A stretch of DNA of 22,673 nt, taken from assembly GCA_937991555.1 (NCBI GenBank), contig CALKHU010000171.1, forward strand, positions 1-22,673, written 5' to 3'. Position 1 is the first letter of the stretch; the number at the start of each line of letters is the position of its first letter. This document shows, piece after piece, positions 1 through 6,162 of this stretch. The notes beneath the pieces are model-generated. The model saw only the letters and a program-made list of their open reading frames with translations. It did not search any database and was not told the DNA's origin. The stretch is from an uncultured Caulobacter sp. Lineage in GTDB: Bacteria; Pseudomonadota; Alphaproteobacteria; Caulobacterales; Caulobacteraceae. The translations under genes and the position numbers were made by a program.

Positions 1-5
1 CTCGT

Positions 6-965
6 CTACTCGGCGCCCTCGGGGCTGGTGACGGTGTACCCCTTCGCCCGGAGCCGCTGCAGCACGCCCTCGCGCGCCACCAGCGAGCGCAGCGGCAGGA
101 CCGCCACCGCGTGGCCCGGTTTCCTCAGCGCCTCCTCGATCGCCGCCGCCTGCCGGGCCAGGGCGTCGCGCTTCATCTCTGCCGCTCCCGGCACCGCCGC
201 CAGGCAGCGCTCGACGCTGCGCGGCGCGGTGAGCGCCCCGGCGACGTCGCCGGTCGCCCAGGCCCGCCCGGCCCGGCGCAGGGCGCCCGGTCCGGCTTCG
301 GCCTCGGCGATCGCCCCGTCGAGGCATGCCAGGCCCTCGGCCGGCGTGACGGCGTCCAGCTGGCCGAGCAGCGAGGTCGCGGTCGTGTTCAACACCATCG
401 CCGGCGTCACCCGGACCTTCGCCCTCTTCGCCGCCTTGCGCGCGGCCGAGACCGGCGCGCCGACCTGCAGCGCCGAGCGTTTGCGGAAGTCGCCCGCCAG
501 CTGCCCGCCCGCGAACCAGGGCTCCAGCTTGCGGTAGGCGTCGGGGCTCTTGCCGACCTTGCCGGCCGCCGCGGCGAGACGCGCCTGCTGGGCCGGGCTC
601 AGGCGTGTCATTAGGTCGACGTCGGCGCGCGAGACCTCGCGGTACTGCGCGTAGAGCCGGGGAAGGGCGGTCGCCCTGGCCGAGGCGCGGACCTCCGGCG
701 GCGTGATGAGCACGTTCGCGCCCGCCAGGCGCCGCTTGAGCACCGACTGGTCCCAGGCGAGGCCCTTCGGCAGGGCGTCGGGCGCGCCCAGCACATAGAC
801 GACGGTGTCGCCGTCGGAGACCTTCCACCAGGCAGGTCCGGGGAGGCGGCCCTGGACCACGAACTCGTCGAGGGTGACCCCCTCGATGTCATCGACCGCG
901 GGCGCGGCGGCGGCCGGCGCGGCGACGGCTAGCGCGAGGCCCAGCATGGCTGTTGCGAATCTCAT
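6..965 (-). CDS. TraB/GumN family secreted protein, probably inactive
   Basis: The 319-residue protein begins with a typical signal peptide (positive N-terminus, then an Ala/Leu-rich core to about residue 20), so it should be exported to the periplasm. The mature part starts with the family hallmark: Trp-Trp-Lys, then a beta-strand pattern DGDTVVYVLGAP near residues 51-62, and it ends with a GVLQRLRAKGYTV segment near the C-terminus, both diagnostic of TraB/PrgY/GumN proteins. Family members usually carry a GTxH motif after the first strand and a GxxHL motif before the last helix; here these read GAPD and VLPLRSL, so the predicted metal or catalytic His residues are absent. Start ATG at 963-965 is preceded by a strong GGGGGAGGA ribosome binding site. 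Length fits the family. No partner gene indicates a substrate; the function is not known. Confidence 0.8.
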   Translation of the reverse strand: MRFATAMLGLALAVAAPAAAAPAVDDIEGVTLDEFVVQGRLPGPAWWKVSDGDTVVYVLGAPDALPKGLAWDQSVLKRRLAGANVLITPPEVRASARATALPRLYAQYREVSRADVDLMTRLSPAQQARLAAAAGKVGKSPDAYRKLEPWFAGGQLAGDFRKRSALQVGAPVSAARKAAKRAKVRVTPAMVLNTTATSLLGQLDAVTPAEGLACLDGAIAEAEAGPGALRRAGRAWATGDVAGALTAPRSVERCLAAVPGAAEMKRDALARQAAAIEEALRKPGHAVAVLPLRSLVAREGVLQRLRAKGYTVTSPEGAE

Positions 966-1047
966 CCCGGTCCTCCCCCGTGCGGCGGCAGGTCAGCGCG
1001 ACTTTGTGGCGGCATCGCGGTCGCACCGGGGACGGACTCGTGGCGAC

Positions 1048-1079
1048 GCCGGGGACGGGCGTCCAGTCCCGTCCCCGGC
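1048..1079 (-). terminator. GC-rich hairpin after the TonB-C-like gene
   Basis: Perfect 12-bp inverted arms (GCCGGGGACGGG at 1048-1059 and its complement at 1068-1079) with an 8-nt loop lie 8 bp past the stop codon of the 1087-1455 gene in its direction of reading. The stem is very stable, but no T-run follows, so it may act as a Rho-dependent or mRNA-stabilising hairpin rather than a classical terminator. Confidence 0.4.
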
Positions 1080-1086
1080 CCCCACC

Positions 1087-1455
1087 CTAGTGGGACCCGC
1101 TCGCAGGGCCTTGCGCGACCGCGCCCAGGGTGAAGGTGACGCCGCGGCCGTTCAGTTCGATCGGCGGGGCGGGCAGTTTGATGCCGGCGAGCGCGCCGCG
1201 TACGGCCTGGTCGTAGTCGGCCGAGCCGCTCGAGCGCGCCACTGCGGGGGCGTAGCGCTTGTCGTCGGCGGTGGCCTTGAGGCGGATGGCCACGGTCTTG
1301 CCGTCGTCATGGAGGCCGGCCGCGGCCACGCGGGCCTGCAGGGCGGCGCGGGCCTCGGCCAGCCACTGCTCGGACGGCGTGGCGGCGAAGGCGTTGGACA
1401 GGGTGGCGACGGACAGCAGGGCGCCGGCCGCCAGCGGGAGGAGCTGGGTCTTCAT
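1087..1455 (-). CDS. small secreted TonB C-terminal-domain-like protein
   Basis: A 122-residue protein with a clear signal peptide (Met-Lys-Thr, hydrophobic Leu/Ala core, cleavage near Ala-Phe-Ala about residue 24). The rest resembles a single TonB C-terminal fold: a strand with charged/hydrophobic alternation (VAIRLKAT), a central SSGSADYDQAVRGAL segment matching the usual SG..xLDxAAxxAL, and a KLPAPPIELNGRGVTFTL ending matching the usual PPxxLxGxxVxF. It has no membrane anchor or Pro-rich spacer, so it is not a complete TonB. I chose the ATG at 1453-1455 because it starts a good signal peptide and has AAGGA upstream; a longer frame to 1557 has no such support. It is transcribed divergently from the LysR gene at 1605, which could regulate it. 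Role unknown. Confidence 0.7.
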   Translation of the reverse strand: MKTQLLPLAAGALLSVATLSNAFAATPSEQWLAEARAALQARVAAAGLHDDGKTVAIRLKATADDKRYAPAVARSSGSADYDQAVRGALAGIKLPAPPIELNGRGVTFTLGAVAQGPASGSH

Positions 1456-1569
1456 GGTCTTGGTCCTTGATGCAGGGGCGGACCGGGGAGGGTCCGTGGG
1501 GAGGAAGCTCAGCGGCCGCTGACGGGATGGAAGATGGGGCGCCGCCGCCGCGAACACGAACGATACCTT

Positions 1570-1598
1570 TTGCCTGAGGTTGTGAGCGCCGCTAACAT
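1570..1598 (+). promoter_or_regulatory. candidate housekeeping promoter of the LysR gene, leaderless
   Basis: TTGCCTG (1570-1576), a 14-bp spacer and GCTAACAT (1591-1598) match the Caulobacter sigma-73 consensus TTGACGS-N10-14-GCTANAWC well. The ATG follows only 6 bp after the -10 element, so transcription would begin at or within a few bases of the start codon. This fits the lack of a ribosome binding site in front of that gene. Confidence 0.5.
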
Positions 1599-1604
1599 CC
1601 GGGC

Positions 1605-2525
1605 ATGAGCCGCCTGCCGCCCTTCATCGCCCTTCGCGCCCTGGAGGCCGCCGCCCGCCACCGCAGCTACAGTCGCGCCGCCGAGGAGCTGAACGTCACG
1701 CACGGGGCCGTCAGCCAGCAGATCCGGCGGCTCGAGGAAGAGCTCGGGACGCGTCTGTTCCTGCGCGCCGGGAACGACATGCAGCCGACCCCGGCGGCCG
1801 TGAAGCTGGCCGCCCAGGTCAGCGGTGCGATCGAGCTGATGCAGGCCGGCGTCGCCGAACTGCGCGCCGAGGCCTGTTGCGCGCCGCTGGTGCTGAGCAC
1901 CGTCCACGCCTTCGCCGGCCGCTGGCTGACGCACAGGATGGCCCGCATGCCCGAGGCCGTCGGCGAGATCGAGCTGAAAGTCGACGTCCGCCTGTCCAAC
2001 TTCGTCAGCGACGGCGTCGACGCCGCCATCCGCCATGGCCAGGGGCCCTGGCCGGGCGTGGAGAGCGTGCACCTTTTCGCGGAGAGCTTCTACGTCGTCG
2101 GCAGTCCCGCGTTTCTGCAGCGCCATCCGGTGCGGTCCCACGACGACATCGCCCGCGTGCCGCTGCTGCACCACACCGAGTACCCGTGGGCGCTGTGGTT
2201 CGAGGGGCATGGCCTGCCGACGCCGGGGCTGCCGCGCGGACCCCGGTTCGACGACTCGCTGGTCCTCACCGACGCCTGCCTGCAGGGCCTCGGCCTGGCT
2301 CTCGTCCGGGAATGGCTGGTCGAGCAGGACATCCTCGGCGGCCGTCTGGTGAAGGCGCTGCCCGGCGCGGTCCGCGCCCGGGCCGACTACAGCTTCGTCT
2401 GGCGGGCGGATTCGCCCAAGCTTCCCCGCGTGCTGGCGCTTCGCGACTGGCTCCTGGCCGAGGCCCGCGCCTCGATGGCGACCTGCCCCGACGAAGCGCT
2501 GGCCGAGACCGCGGCGCGCTGCTGA
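1605..2525 (+). CDS. LysR family transcriptional regulator, GcvA-like
   Basis: A 306-residue LysR-type regulator. Residues 1-65 form the N-terminal winged helix-turn-helix with the signature of the GcvA/AmpR branch: LPPFIALRALEAAARH, then SRAAEELNVTHGAVSQQIRRLEEELG and a FLR wing. The remaining residues (about 90-300) form the two-lobed substrate-binding domain that senses a small effector. LysR proteins usually control a divergently transcribed neighbour; here that is the secreted TonB-C-like gene at 1087-1455, with 149 bp between the two starts. No AmpC beta-lactamase or glycine cleavage gene is nearby, so the gcvA or ampR names are not justified. The gene converges on the DUF4166 gene with only 7 bp between stops. 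The start lacks a ribosome binding site but sits just after a good promoter, suggesting a leaderless mRNA. Confidence 0.9.
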   Translation: MSRLPPFIALRALEAAARHRSYSRAAEELNVTHGAVSQQIRRLEEELGTRLFLRAGNDMQPTPAAVKLAAQVSGAIELMQAGVAELRAEACCAPLVLSTVHAFAGRWLTHRMARMPEAVGEIELKVDVRLSNFVSDGVDAAIRHGQGPWPGVESVHLFAESFYVVGSPAFLQRHPVRSHDDIARVPLLHHTEYPWALWFEGHGLPTPGLPRGPRFDDSLVLTDACLQGLGLALVREWLVEQDILGGRLVKALPGAVRARADYSFVWRADSPKLPRVLALRDWLLAEARASMATCPDEALAETAARC

Positions 2526-2532
2526 GCGACGG

Positions 2533-3201
2533 CTACGCCGGGTCGCGGAACAGGCCGTCCTGCCACAGCGTGCGGCCGAACCAGGGATGGTCGAAGGCGA
2601 GGGTGAAACGGAAGGTTCCGCCGCCGCGCTCTTCATGGACGACATGGGCGCGACCGGGCGTCAGCAGGCCCGGTATCGTCAGGCGCAGGCCGCCGAGGCT
2701 GAAGAAGTAGCGCCGGCTGCGGAAGTGCAGGGCCCCGTCCTCGGCCGTGACCGTCAACGCCATGCCCAGCCCGCCGCGCACGACCTCAAGCAGCTCGCCC
2801 CTGTCGGTCATCAGCTTGGTCGAGCTGACCAGCACCGGACGGCGGCCCGCGAAGGCGTAGGTCCGCGCCCAGACCAGGCCGCCGCGCGGGTCGAGGTGGA
2901 CGTCGACCGAGGTCGGGACCTCGTCGCCGGTCCAGGGGGCCAGCGGCGTGCCGATCAGGCGGCAGACTTGCGCGACCAGCCTGCCGAACAGGTTGGCCCG
3001 CACTTCCATGTCGCCCTCGTAGACGACGTTCAGACCCTCCGCCGCATGCGGTCCGAACCGGCGGCGCACCGGCGAAGGCAGGCTGTCCCAGGCCTCGCGG
3101 CCGAGCAGCGCCTGGAAGTCGATCGGCCGGTAGGGTGGGGCGACAGACGCCTTCCCGCGGAAGGGCGTGTGTGTCCCCAGTTTCCCCAGCACGGCGTCCA
3201 T
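2533..3201 (-). CDS. DUF4166 domain-containing protein
   Basis: A 222-residue protein whose whole length matches the DUF4166 pattern: a FQALLGREAWDSLPSPVRRRF N-terminal part, a GxMEVRANLFGRLVAQVCRLIGTPL helix (about residues 63-88), a WARTYAFAG strand, an ELLEVVRGGLGMALTV segment, a LRLTIPGLLTPGRAHVVHEE stretch and a final FTLAFDHPWFGRTLWQDG. No signal peptide or membrane segment is evident. The biochemical role of the family is not established. It starts 13 bp after the stop of the GbsR/MarR-type regulator gene at 3215-3739 and has its own GAGGGAG ribosome binding site, so the two are almost certainly co-transcribed from the operator-bearing promoter near 3770. The operon arrangement suggests that the regulator controls this gene as well as itself. 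Confidence 0.8.
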   Translation of the reverse strand: MDAVLGKLGTHTPFRGKASVAPPYRPIDFQALLGREAWDSLPSPVRRRFGPHAAEGLNVVYEGDMEVRANLFGRLVAQVCRLIGTPLAPWTGDEVPTSVDVHLDPRGGLVWARTYAFAGRRPVLVSSTKLMTDRGELLEVVRGGLGMALTVTAEDGALHFRSRRYFFSLGGLRLTIPGLLTPGRAHVVHEERGGGTFRFTLAFDHPWFGRTLWQDGLFRDPA

Positions 3202-3214
3202 CGTCCCGCTCCCT

Positions 3215-3739
3215 CTACCGCCCCAGGAACCCGGCGACCTTCGCGCCCAGGCCGATCAGCCGGATCAGCGTGGGACGCGGGATCTGGCGGACCTGGACGT
3301 ACCAGCGGTCCAGGCCGGTCATGAACCCCTGCATCTCCCTCAGCCGCGCCTTCACCTCCGGAGGGGTGGTCCTGTCGGCGTCGGCCTCGGCCACGCAGGC
3401 GGCCAGCATCTCCAGCGTGGGATCGATCTCGCGCTTCTTCCGGCCCTCGACGATCAGGGTCAGCATGTCCCAGGGATCGGTCCTGGCCTCGAAGTGGTCG
3501 CGCCGGTCGCCGGGCAGGTGGGTCAGCCTGATCAGCCCCCAGACCTGAAGCTCCTTCAAGCTGTTGGAGACGTTCGACCGCGCGATGGTCAGGGTCTCGG
3601 CGATTTCCTCGGCATGCATCGGCCGGCCGGCGAGATAGAGCAGCGCATGGATCTGGGCCACCGACCGGTTGGTCCCCCACCGCGCGCCCATCTCCCCCCA
3701 GTGGAGGATGTAGCGCTGCATGACGGGGGTGAGGTCCAC
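3215..3739 (-). CDS. GbsR/MarR family transcriptional regulator
   Basis: A 174-residue winged-helix regulator. Residues about 28-90 hold the DNA-binding domain: VAQIHALLYLAGRPMHAEEI, then a recognition region IARSNVSNSLKELQVWGLIRL and a wing with LPGDRRDHFEA. The pattern is that of the GbsR branch (choline/glycine-betaine-type regulators) rather than classical MarR. The C-terminal helices (residues 95-174) should form the dimer and effector region. The start codon is GTG at 3737-3739; the next upstream sequence is non-coding and contains a perfect palindrome, which supports this choice. The first gene of a two-gene operon with the DUF4166 gene. Autoregulation is inferred from the operator at 3752-3780. 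The effector is unknown; no osmoprotectant genes are in view. Confidence 0.85.
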   Translation of the reverse strand: MDLTPVMQRYILHWGEMGARWGTNRSVAQIHALLYLAGRPMHAEEIAETLTIARSNVSNSLKELQVWGLIRLTHLPGDRRDHFEARTDPWDMLTLIVEGRKKREIDPTLEMLAACVAEADADRTTPPEVKARLREMQGFMTGLDRWYVQVRQIPRPTLIRLIGLGAKVAGFLGR

Positions 3740-3751
3740 GGCGGTTCTCTA

Positions 3752-3780
3752 ATTTCTGTCCAGACAGAAATAACAGAAAT
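3752..3780 (-). promoter_or_regulatory. palindromic operator plus third half-site upstream of the GbsR-type gene
   Basis: ATTTCTGTC (3752-3760), a CA spacer and GACAGAAAT (3763-3771) form a perfect palindrome with 9-bp arms. A further direct half-site, AACAGAAAT (3772-3780), follows at once, in step by 9 bp. The site is conspicuously AT-rich for this genome and lies 12-41 bp upstream of the GTG start. On the minus strand it overlaps a possible -10 (TTATTT or TATTTC, 3767-3773) paired with TTGAAC (3789-3794). This is where a MarR/GbsR-type autorepressor would be expected to bind; the assignment is inferred. Confidence 0.65.
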
Positions 3781-3800
3781 CGGGAGGGGTTCAAAGAGAA

Positions 3801-3939
3801 AGGGACAGACACCTGCCGTGTCTGTCCCTAGCTGCGCCGAGGCTGGCCGGGAGGCTGCTTCCGGCATCGCCGGTAGCTGTCCACAAGTGGCCGGTTCAGC
3901 GTCGGGGACAGCTACCGCCTATTGACGGAAGCAGTCCCC
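3801..3939. repeat. intergenic palindromic element, copy A (extended)
   Basis: The element opens with a perfect hairpin of 12-bp arms, AGGGACAGACAC (3801-3812) and its complement (3818-3829), around a 5-nt loop. It continues through CTTCCGGC (3858-3865) to CGGTAGCTGTCC (3871-3882). Then an inverted copy of that right half follows: GGACAGCTACCG (3906-3917) and CGGAAGCAG (3926-3934), so 3855-3882 and 3906-3934 can pair as a long stem with an internal loop. The first 81 bp share their layout with copy B at 9756-9838. The element fills the gap between the GbsR-type operator and the dehydrogenase stop codon at 3941. It looks like a REP- or MITE-type dispersed repeat; no transposase is present in the window. 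Confidence 0.65.
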
Positions 3940-3940
3940 A

Positions 3941-5071
3941 TCAGGGCGTGATCAGGTACTTCTCGCCGGTGGCCTTGCGGTTGTAGGTGCGGATGACCTC
4001 GGGATCGAGGGCCTCGGCCAGGGTGATCTCGGCGGTGTAGCGGCTGGCGAAGGTGGTCTTCAGCTCGGCGACGACCCGGTCGCGCAGCCGCTGGGTCTCG
4101 GCAGGGCCGATCTTCATCAGGAACGGCGTCAGCAGCCAGCCGCCCAGGCCCCACATCATGCCGAAGGCCCGGTTCAGCTCGGTCGGGCCGGTGTCGAGGC
4201 CGCCGTAGACATAGACCTGCTTCATCTGGTTGGAGCCGTAGCGGCTGTAGACCTTGGCCGTCTTGTTGGCGGCGATCTCCATGCAGTTGAGGATCTGGCC
4301 GGCCAGCTTGCCGCCGCCGATGGCGTCGAAGGCCAGGTAGGCGCCGGTGTCGACGATCGCCTGGGTCAGGTCCTCGAGGAAGGTCGGCTTGCTCGAGTCG
4401 ACCACATGGGTCGCCCCGATGCCGCGCAGGATCGCCGCCTGCTCGTCGTTGCGCACGATGTTGACCAGCGGGACGCCGTCCTTGAGGCAGATCTTGACCA
4501 GCATCTGGCCGAGGTTCGAGGCCGCCGCGGTGTGGACCAGACCCGTGAAGCCCTCGCGCTTCATCGTTTCGGGAAAGCACAGCGCGGTCAGCGGGTTGAC
4601 GAAGCAGGACGCGCCGTCCGCGAAGGCCGTGCCGTCCGGAAGGACCATCACCGAGGCCAGCGGCAGGGTGCGGTACTGACCGTACATGGCGCCGCCCAGA
4701 CAGGCGACGGTCTTGCCCAGCAGCGCCTGCGCCTCCGGCGAAGAGCCGGCCGCCACGACGACGCCCGAGCCCTCGTTGCCGACCGGCATGCTCTCGTCGG
4801 CCCGCGCAGCCATCATCCGCATCAGGTGCTGCGGAATGGCGGCCGTGACGGTCGGGCCGTTGGCGTTGGTCCCGGCTTTCAGGGTGCTAAGGTCCGCCGG
4901 TCCGATCAGCAGGCCGAGGTCCGAAGGGTTGATCGGCGAGGCCTTCACGGCGACCACCACCTCGCCCGGTCCGGGCGCGGGCGTCTCGACCCGCTCCAGC
5001 GAGAGCTGCAGCTCGCCGCCCGAGGTCACCAGCGACCGAAGTTGAAGTCCCGACTGCCAGTCCGCCGCCAT
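3941..5071 (-). CDS. medium-chain dehydrogenase/reductase, quinone-oxidoreductase-like
   Basis: A 376-residue MDR-superfamily oxidoreductase expected to reduce or oxidise a small carbonyl compound or quinone with NAD(P)H in the cytoplasm. Seen: an N-terminal GroES-like domain with PGPGEVVVAVKASPINPSDL (about residues 30-49), the VGNEGSGVVVAAG strand-turn, and a Rossmann domain in the middle with a TAAASNLGQM nucleotide-binding loop and a GATHVVDSS strand. The structural and catalytic zinc cysteines of alcohol dehydrogenases are absent, so zinc binding is unlikely despite the usual family name. I chose the ATG at 5069-5071, with GGGAG upstream, over an extended frame to 5161 that adds about 30 Arg-rich residues without a ribosome binding site. 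It is divergent from the hydroxybutyryl-CoA dehydrogenase gene at 5277. The substrate cannot be named. Confidence 0.85.
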   Translation of the reverse strand: MAADWQSGLQLRSLVTSGGELQLSLERVETPAPGPGEVVVAVKASPINPSDLGLLIGPADLSTLKAGTNANGPTVTAAIPQHLMRMMAARADESMPVGNEGSGVVVAAGSSPEAQALLGKTVACLGGAMYGQYRTLPLASVMVLPDGTAFADGASCFVNPLTALCFPETMKREGFTGLVHTAAASNLGQMLVKICLKDGVPLVNIVRNDEQAAILRGIGATHVVDSSKPTFLEDLTQAIVDTGAYLAFDAIGGGKLAGQILNCMEIAANKTAKVYSRYGSNQMKQVYVYGGLDTGPTELNRAFGMMWGLGGWLLTPFLMKIGPAETQRLRDRVVAELKTTFASRYTAEITLAEALDPEVIRTYNRKATGEKYLITP

Positions 5072-5092
5072 GATGTCTCGCTCCCGCTCCGG

Positions 5093-5120
5093 GTTGATCC
5101 GGTTCGCGGCCAGTTGATCC
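5093..5120. promoter_or_regulatory. paired direct repeats upstream of the dehydrogenase gene
   Basis: GTTGATCC occurs at 5093-5100 and again at 5113-5120, exactly 20 bp apart, which is about two turns of the helix. They lie 22-49 bp upstream of the ATG at 5071. This spacing suits a dimeric regulator, but no protein can be assigned. Confidence 0.3.
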
Positions 5121-5220
5121 CGGCGCGTTGCTATTGGCAATCCTCGCCGCCCCCGCTGCATCGCAGCAAAGGCCTTGGCGGCGCCTCGGACTCTCGTGCT
5201 AGAAAGCCAGCCACAAAAGT

Positions 5221-5250
5221 TTGACGGCGTGGACCTCCCCGGACTTCAAC
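5221..5250 (+). promoter_or_regulatory. candidate promoter of the 3-hydroxybutyryl-CoA dehydrogenase gene
   Basis: TTGACGG (5221-5227) is a perfect match to the Caulobacter -35 consensus; ACTTCAAC (5243-5250), 15 bp further, is a partial match to the -10 GCTANAWC. The predicted transcript would have a leader of about 20 nt that includes the GAGGACGAG ribosome binding site of the gene. Confidence 0.45.
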
Positions 5251-5276
5251 CGCGCCGACGTCGAGGACGAGACTTC

Positions 5277-6155
5277 ATGGCGGATATCAAGACGGTCGGC
5301 GTGATCGGCGCCGGCCAGATGGGGTCGGGCATCGCGCACGTTTGCGCCCTGGCCGGCTACGACGTCTTCCTGCACGACCTCAACCAGGACAAGCTCGACG
5401 CGGGCGTCTCGGTCATCGAGCACAACCTGGCCCGCCAGGTCGGCCGCGGCCTGATCGACGACGCGGCGATGCGCACGGCGCTCGGCCGCATCAAGCCGGT
5501 CCTCGACCTCGGCGTCGTCGGCCAGAGCGACATCGCCATCGAGGCGGCGACCGAGAACGAGGACGTCAAGAAGGCGATCTTCCGCGCGCTGCAGCCGCAC
5601 CTGAAGGCCGAGACCCTGCTGGCCTCGAACACCTCCTCGATCTCGATCACGCGCCTGGCGTCGACCACCGACCGGCCGGAGCGGTTCATCGGGCTGCACT
5701 TCATGAACCCCGTGCCGCTGATGAAGCTGGTCGAGGTCATCCGGGGCATCGCCACCGACGGCGCAACCTACGAGCAGGCGGTGACGTTCGCCCGTTCGCT
5801 CGGCAAGACGACGACCAACGCCGAGGACTTCCCGGCCTTCATCGTCAACCGCGTGCTGGTGCCGATGATCAACGAGGCGATCTACACCCTCTACGAGGGC
5901 GTCGGCACGGTGGAGTCGATCGACACCGCCATGAAGCTCGGCGCGAACCATCCGATGGGACCGCTGGAGCTGGGCGACTTCATCGGCCTGGACACCGTGC
6001 TCAGCATCATGAACGTGCTGCACGAGGGGCTGGCCGACAGCAAGTACCGGCCCTGCCCGCTGCTGGTGAAGTACGTCGAGGCCGGCTGGCTGGGCCGCAA
6101 GTCCCAGCGCGGCTTCTACGACTACCGCGGCGAGACGCCCGTCCCGACGCGGTAG
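5277..6155 (+). CDS. 3-hydroxybutyryl-CoA dehydrogenase
   Basis: A 292-residue NAD(P)-dependent short-chain 3-hydroxyacyl-CoA dehydrogenase interconverting 3-hydroxybutyryl-CoA and acetoacetyl-CoA in beta-oxidation, butyrate or polyhydroxybutyrate-related metabolism. Residues 7-35 form the Rossmann dinucleotide site (VIGAGQMGSGIA, with an acidic residue after the second strand). The expected catalytic residues are visible: Ser near 120 in SNTSSIS, His141 in GLHFMNPV and Asn191 in VNRVLVPMINEA. The C-terminal dimerisation domain ends with GRKSQRGFYDY, as usual for the family. The start is ATG at 5277 with a GAGGACGAG ribosome binding site; an upstream in-frame extension to 5175 crosses the promoter. 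The gene converges on feoB with 7 bp between stops. Length is typical. A name such as hbdA or paaH is not fixed by context. Confidence 0.95.
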   Translation: MADIKTVGVIGAGQMGSGIAHVCALAGYDVFLHDLNQDKLDAGVSVIEHNLARQVGRGLIDDAAMRTALGRIKPVLDLGVVGQSDIAIEAATENEDVKKAIFRALQPHLKAETLLASNTSSISITRLASTTDRPERFIGLHFMNPVPLMKLVEVIRGIATDGATYEQAVTFARSLGKTTTNAEDFPAFIVNRVLVPMINEAIYTLYEGVGTVESIDTAMKLGANHPMGPLELGDFIGLDTVLSIMNVLHEGLADSKYRPCPLLVKYVEAGWLGRKSQRGFYDYRGETPVPTR

Positions 6156-6162
6156 GGCCGCT

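Noticed and set aside
1509..1522. Perfect 14-bp palindrome TCAGCGGCCGCTGA in the LysR divergent gap
   Set aside because: In GC-rich DNA GCGGCCGC-type palindromes arise often by chance, and it lacks the T-N11-A form of a LysR site.
3879..3887. TGTCCACAA, similar to a DnaA box
   Set aside because: It mismatches the TTWTNCACA consensus, stands alone, and falls within the palindromic repeat; no origin features are nearby.
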